NCBI RefSeq assembly: GCF_947495285.1
Contig: NZ_CANLXZ010000016.1
Coordinates: forward strand, 1 to 64,000
DNA from: an uncultured Nonlabens sp.
GTDB taxonomy: Bacteria > Bacteroidota > Bacteroidia > Flavobacteriales > Flavobacteriaceae
Reading direction: 5' to 3'
DNA length: 64,000 bases
Positions 61,909 to 64,000 of this stretch are shown piece after piece. The translations under genes were made by a program, and so were the position numbers. The notes under the pieces were generated by a model. The model was not told the origin of the DNA. It made no database searches and saw only the letters and a program-made list of their open reading frames with translations. Each line of letters starts with the position of its first letter. The first letter of the stretch is position 1.

Positions 61909-62493
61909 ATGAATATACTTAGAATAGATAGTAGTCCCTTAAAGGAAGAGAGTGTAAGTCGTAGTATACTAGATGTATTACAGAATAACTTAGAATCTAA
62001 AGGTCATGAAATAACTAGTAAGAGAGATCTTTACTATGACGATAACGTAACTCTAGGCAGCAAGGATCGTTATATGGGGTATTTCACACCAGCAGATCAA
62101 CAGTCAGACGCTCAAAAAGAAGCAGTTGCAGGTAGCAATGAACTAGCACTAGAATTTGCCGCTGCAGACGCGTACATCATCGCAGCACCTATGTATAACT
62201 TCAGTGTTACGGCAGGTCTAAAAACGTATATCGATCTAATTTCCAGAGCAGGAATTAGTTTCAACTATCTTCCAGAAGGCCCTGTAGGTTTATTGAAAGA
62301 TAAAAAAGCATATGTAGTAGTTTCTACTGGTGGTACTCCTGTAGGAAGTGAAGTAGACTTTGTTACTCCATATCTTAGAACTTTCTTAGGCTTTTTAGGT
62401 ATTACAGATGTGACCTTCATTGCTGCAGATCTTGCCAATGTAAATAAGGAAGAAAGTATTGCAAAAGCTACTCAACAAATAGAAGCCCTTTAA
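61909..62493 (+). CDS. azoR: FMN-dependent NADH-azoreductase (AcpD/AzoR family)
   Basis: A 194-residue flavodoxin-like quinone/azo reductase. I start it at ATG 61909 (MNILRIDSSPLKEESVSRSIL), which matches the family; 21 residues upstream in the longer frame look unrelated. APMYNFSVTAGLKTYIDLISRAGISFNY and YVVVSTGGTPVGSEVDF are the FMN and substrate sites. Followed by a perfect bidirectional terminator. Confidence 0.92.
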   Translation: MNILRIDSSPLKEESVSRSILDVLQNNLESKGHEITSKRDLYYDDNVTLGSKDRYMGYFTPADQQSDAQKEAVAGSNELALEFAAADAYIIAAPMYNFSVTAGLKTYIDLISRAGISFNYLPEGPVGLLKDKKAYVVVSTGGTPVGSEVDFVTPYLRTFLGFLGITDVTFIAADLANVNKEESIAKATQQIEAL

Positions 62494-62518
62494 ATAACTG
62501 TTAGAAATTAGTTGTATT

Positions 62519-62556
62519 AAAAATGCCTAGAGAATTTATTTCTCTAGGCATTTTAA
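62519..62556. terminator. Bidirectional terminator between azoR and the TonB-dependent receptor
   Basis: A perfect 15-bp stem, AAAATGCCTAGAGAA with TTCTCTAGGCATTTT, 5-nt loop and T/A runs. Confidence 0.93.
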
Positions 62557-62583
62557 AATTAAAATAAGATCTAGCAAGACTAC

Positions 62584-64000
62584 CTAAAATCGTAGCTCAA
62601 TCCCACCATACCCATTAATACCTGGAGCAGGTTCAAAAAAGCGTGAACCAAAAGCATTGATCCTCACGTTATCTGTGTATTCTTGATCAAGTACATTGTT
62701 TAATCCAGCATAAGGTCTAACCGCAATCTCTTTATAAGTAAAGATATAACTTGTTCTAAAATTGATATTTTCATATCCATCGACAGTAGCTTCATTACTA
62801 TCATTTGCATATTGCTTACCTACTAGTGATGCCTGGACGGTTGCAAAAAAGCCTTTTTCAGACTGATATTGTAACCCTATGTTTGTTAAGTGTTTTGGAA
62901 TACCAGGTAATAAATTGCCATCAAATTTCACATCATCAACTACAAAGTCACTGTATTTAAAGTCAGAAAATGTGTAAGCGGCAGTAAGTGACCAGGCTTT
63001 TGTAAAAGTATAGGCACCTTCAACTTCTAGACCTTTACGTGTAGTTTTTCCTGCATTTCTATAAAAAGTACGATCTGTAAAAGCGGCCAATTCAAATGGG
63101 ACTAAATCATCTTCTGTATCGATGTAAAAAATAGCCGTTTGATAACTCAATCCTTTTGCTAGTTTTCCTTTAATACCTATTTCATAATTAATAGCTTTTT
63201 GGGCTTCTATGTTTTCATTGAATCCTTGATCACCAGTTGGATTTGCAGATAACTCTGATAATGCAGGAGTCTCAAAACTTGTAGCAATGTTTGCATATAC
63301 GTTGTGCGCTTTCGCGAAAGCGTAACTACCACCTATACTAGGGTTTAAAGAATTTAATGTGATGTTACCAGTATCGTCACCATTCTCTAAGAACTTATCT
63401 ATTGCAGTAAGTTTGTTATAATCAAAACGTATTCCTCCAGTAAGATACCATTTGTCAAGCTCTAAATGGTCGGTAACGTATATACCTAGATTTGTAAAAC
63501 GTTCTTTTTGATCTAGAGTTTGTGCACCTTTTATACCTTCTAGATTTCTGAAACGTTGCCTATCGTCATTTTGATATCCAAAATCATATCCAGCCTTTAA
63601 AGTGTTTTTGCCTTTGGAATAAGTGATATTTGCACCTTGTCCTAGATAATCTCTTCCTAATTCAATCAAACCTCCAAATTCAAAAGGCAATCTCCCTTCA
63701 AACTGTCTATTGTTATAAAACATATAACCTTCTGTGGTAGTGTTGTTGTTTATATTCCAGATAGCACTTAAACCGGCTTTGAATTGCTGTATTGTTTCTC
63801 CTGTTTGAAAAAGTATATTTCTATCTCTTGCTTGTCTTCGATCTGCTTCTACTGTGGTTAAATTGATACCACCTGCATCATCTGCTTGTGGAGAACCGCT
63901 GTAATTAAGTAATGCCTTTAAAGTAAACTTATCGCTTAATTTAAAATTTGCTTTTACGTTAGCATTATACTGTTCAAAACCACTTTGATCTCTGTATCCG
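62584..64000 (-). CDS. TonB-dependent outer-membrane receptor, 3' part (partial)
   Basis: The C-terminal about 470 residues of a TonB-dependent receptor; the open frame continues without a stop through the end of the window, so the plug domain and start lie outside. The visible part is a beta-barrel: repeated strands such as YLTGGIRFDYNKL, YEIGIKGKLAKGLSYQTAIFYIDTEDDLV, GLEVEGAYTFTKAWSLTAAYTF, PYAGLNNVLDQEYTDN, and the terminal GYGGIELRF (ends in Phe). It imports a chelate or similar; the ligand is not evident. SYAFAKAHNVYAN is palindrome-encoded. Confidence 0.92.
   Translation of the reverse strand, partial: GYRDQSGFEQYNANVKANFKLSDKFTLKALLNYSGSPQADDAGGINLTTVEADRRQARDRNILFQTGETIQQFKAGLSAIWNINNNTTTEGYMFYNNRQFEGRLPFEFGGLIELGRDYLGQGANITYSKGKNTLKAGYDFGYQNDDRQRFRNLEGIKGAQTLDQKERFTNLGIYVTDHLELDKWYLTGGIRFDYNKLTAIDKFLENGDDTGNITLNSLNPSIGGSYAFAKAHNVYANIATSFETPALSELSANPTGDQGFNENIEAQKAINYEIGIKGKLAKGLSYQTAIFYIDTEDDLVPFELAAFTDRTFYRNAGKTTRKGLEVEGAYTFTKAWSLTAAYTFSDFKYSDFVVDDVKFDGNLLPGIPKHLTNIGLQYQSEKGFFATVQASLVGKQYANDSNEATVDGYENINFRTSYIFTYKEIAVRPYAGLNNVLDQEYTDNVRINAFGSRFFEPAPGINGYGGIELRF
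63307..63322. repeat. Iterated palindrome, exact copy
   Basis: CGCTTTCGCGAAAGCG inside the receptor gene, AFAKA frame, in a barrel strand/loop. Confidence 0.95.

Noticed and set aside
1245-63322. The iterated palindrome as a rho-independent terminator or CRISPR repeat
   Set aside because: No T-runs follow it, most copies lie inside coding frames, and copies are kilobases apart rather than regularly interspersed with short spacers.

Overview
This window looks like chromosomal DNA of a marine-type Flavobacteriaceae bacterium (phylum Bacteroidota). The evidence is AT-rich sequence, many genes with a Bacteroidetes-type -7 promoter box (TAnnTTTG), few Shine-Dalgarno sites, and a set of lineage-typical families (DUF4254, DUF6427-like, DUF4175, DUF4837, DUF6909, DUF2807, flavobacterial YbeY and GH3 proteins). 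I cannot fix the genus from sequence alone. There is no rRNA, CRISPR array, transposase or prophage; one tRNA (Cys) is present.

Layout. 0.3-14.0 kb is mostly minus strand: a GT9 glycosyltransferase, purD, a sugar-transferase/UDP-xylose synthase/GT2 polysaccharide set, an M23 peptidase, a plus-strand CoA-transferase pair (scoA/scoB), elaA, small membrane genes and rpiB. 14.0-15.0 kb is a roughly 1 kb non-coding stretch with DnaA-box-like sites where gene orientation switches, so it is a candidate replication origin. 15.0-47.0 kb is mostly plus strand and housekeeping: rnr, LysE-type exporter, tRNA-Cys, folB, glnS, a YtxH/holin-like envelope operon, an SPFH protein, gltX, an AlkB-type monooxygenase, a large DUF4175 protein, ybeY, mnmG, holB, pgk, a LysM transglycosylase, tatA, an M23 protein, a GH3 protein and a DUF6909 protein. 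Two parS-like sites bracket mnmG. 47.1-59.4 kb is a surface-polysaccharide cluster: Wzz-like, rmlC, rmlD, gmd, fcl, two GT4, a Wzx-like flippase, a polymerase-like membrane protein and two O-antigen-ligase-family proteins. 59.4-64.0 kb holds dprA, a decayed gene, a thioredoxin-like protein, an azoreductase and the 3' part of a TonB-dependent receptor that runs off the end.

The most striking signal is not a gene. The perfect 16-bp palindrome CGCTTTCGCGAAAGCG occurs 15 times exactly, with one further copy that differs only in its outermost base and three decayed copies. The spacing is even (about 1.9-6.2 kb between neighbours) and there is never more than one per gene. Inside genes it is read in all three frames (AFAKA, RFRES, LSRKR), and three copies lie just behind stop codons. 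It therefore appears to be kept for its DNA (or RNA hairpin) sequence and imposed on unrelated proteins, resembling the idea of the cyanobacterial HIP1 palindrome or DNA-uptake sequences.

Other structure includes a 471-472 bp segment repeated three times in tandem between a methyltransferase and a DoxX-like gene, a 20-bp perfect palindrome touching the start codon of a small gene, two hairpins preceded by the same 17-nt motif, and two decayed genes.
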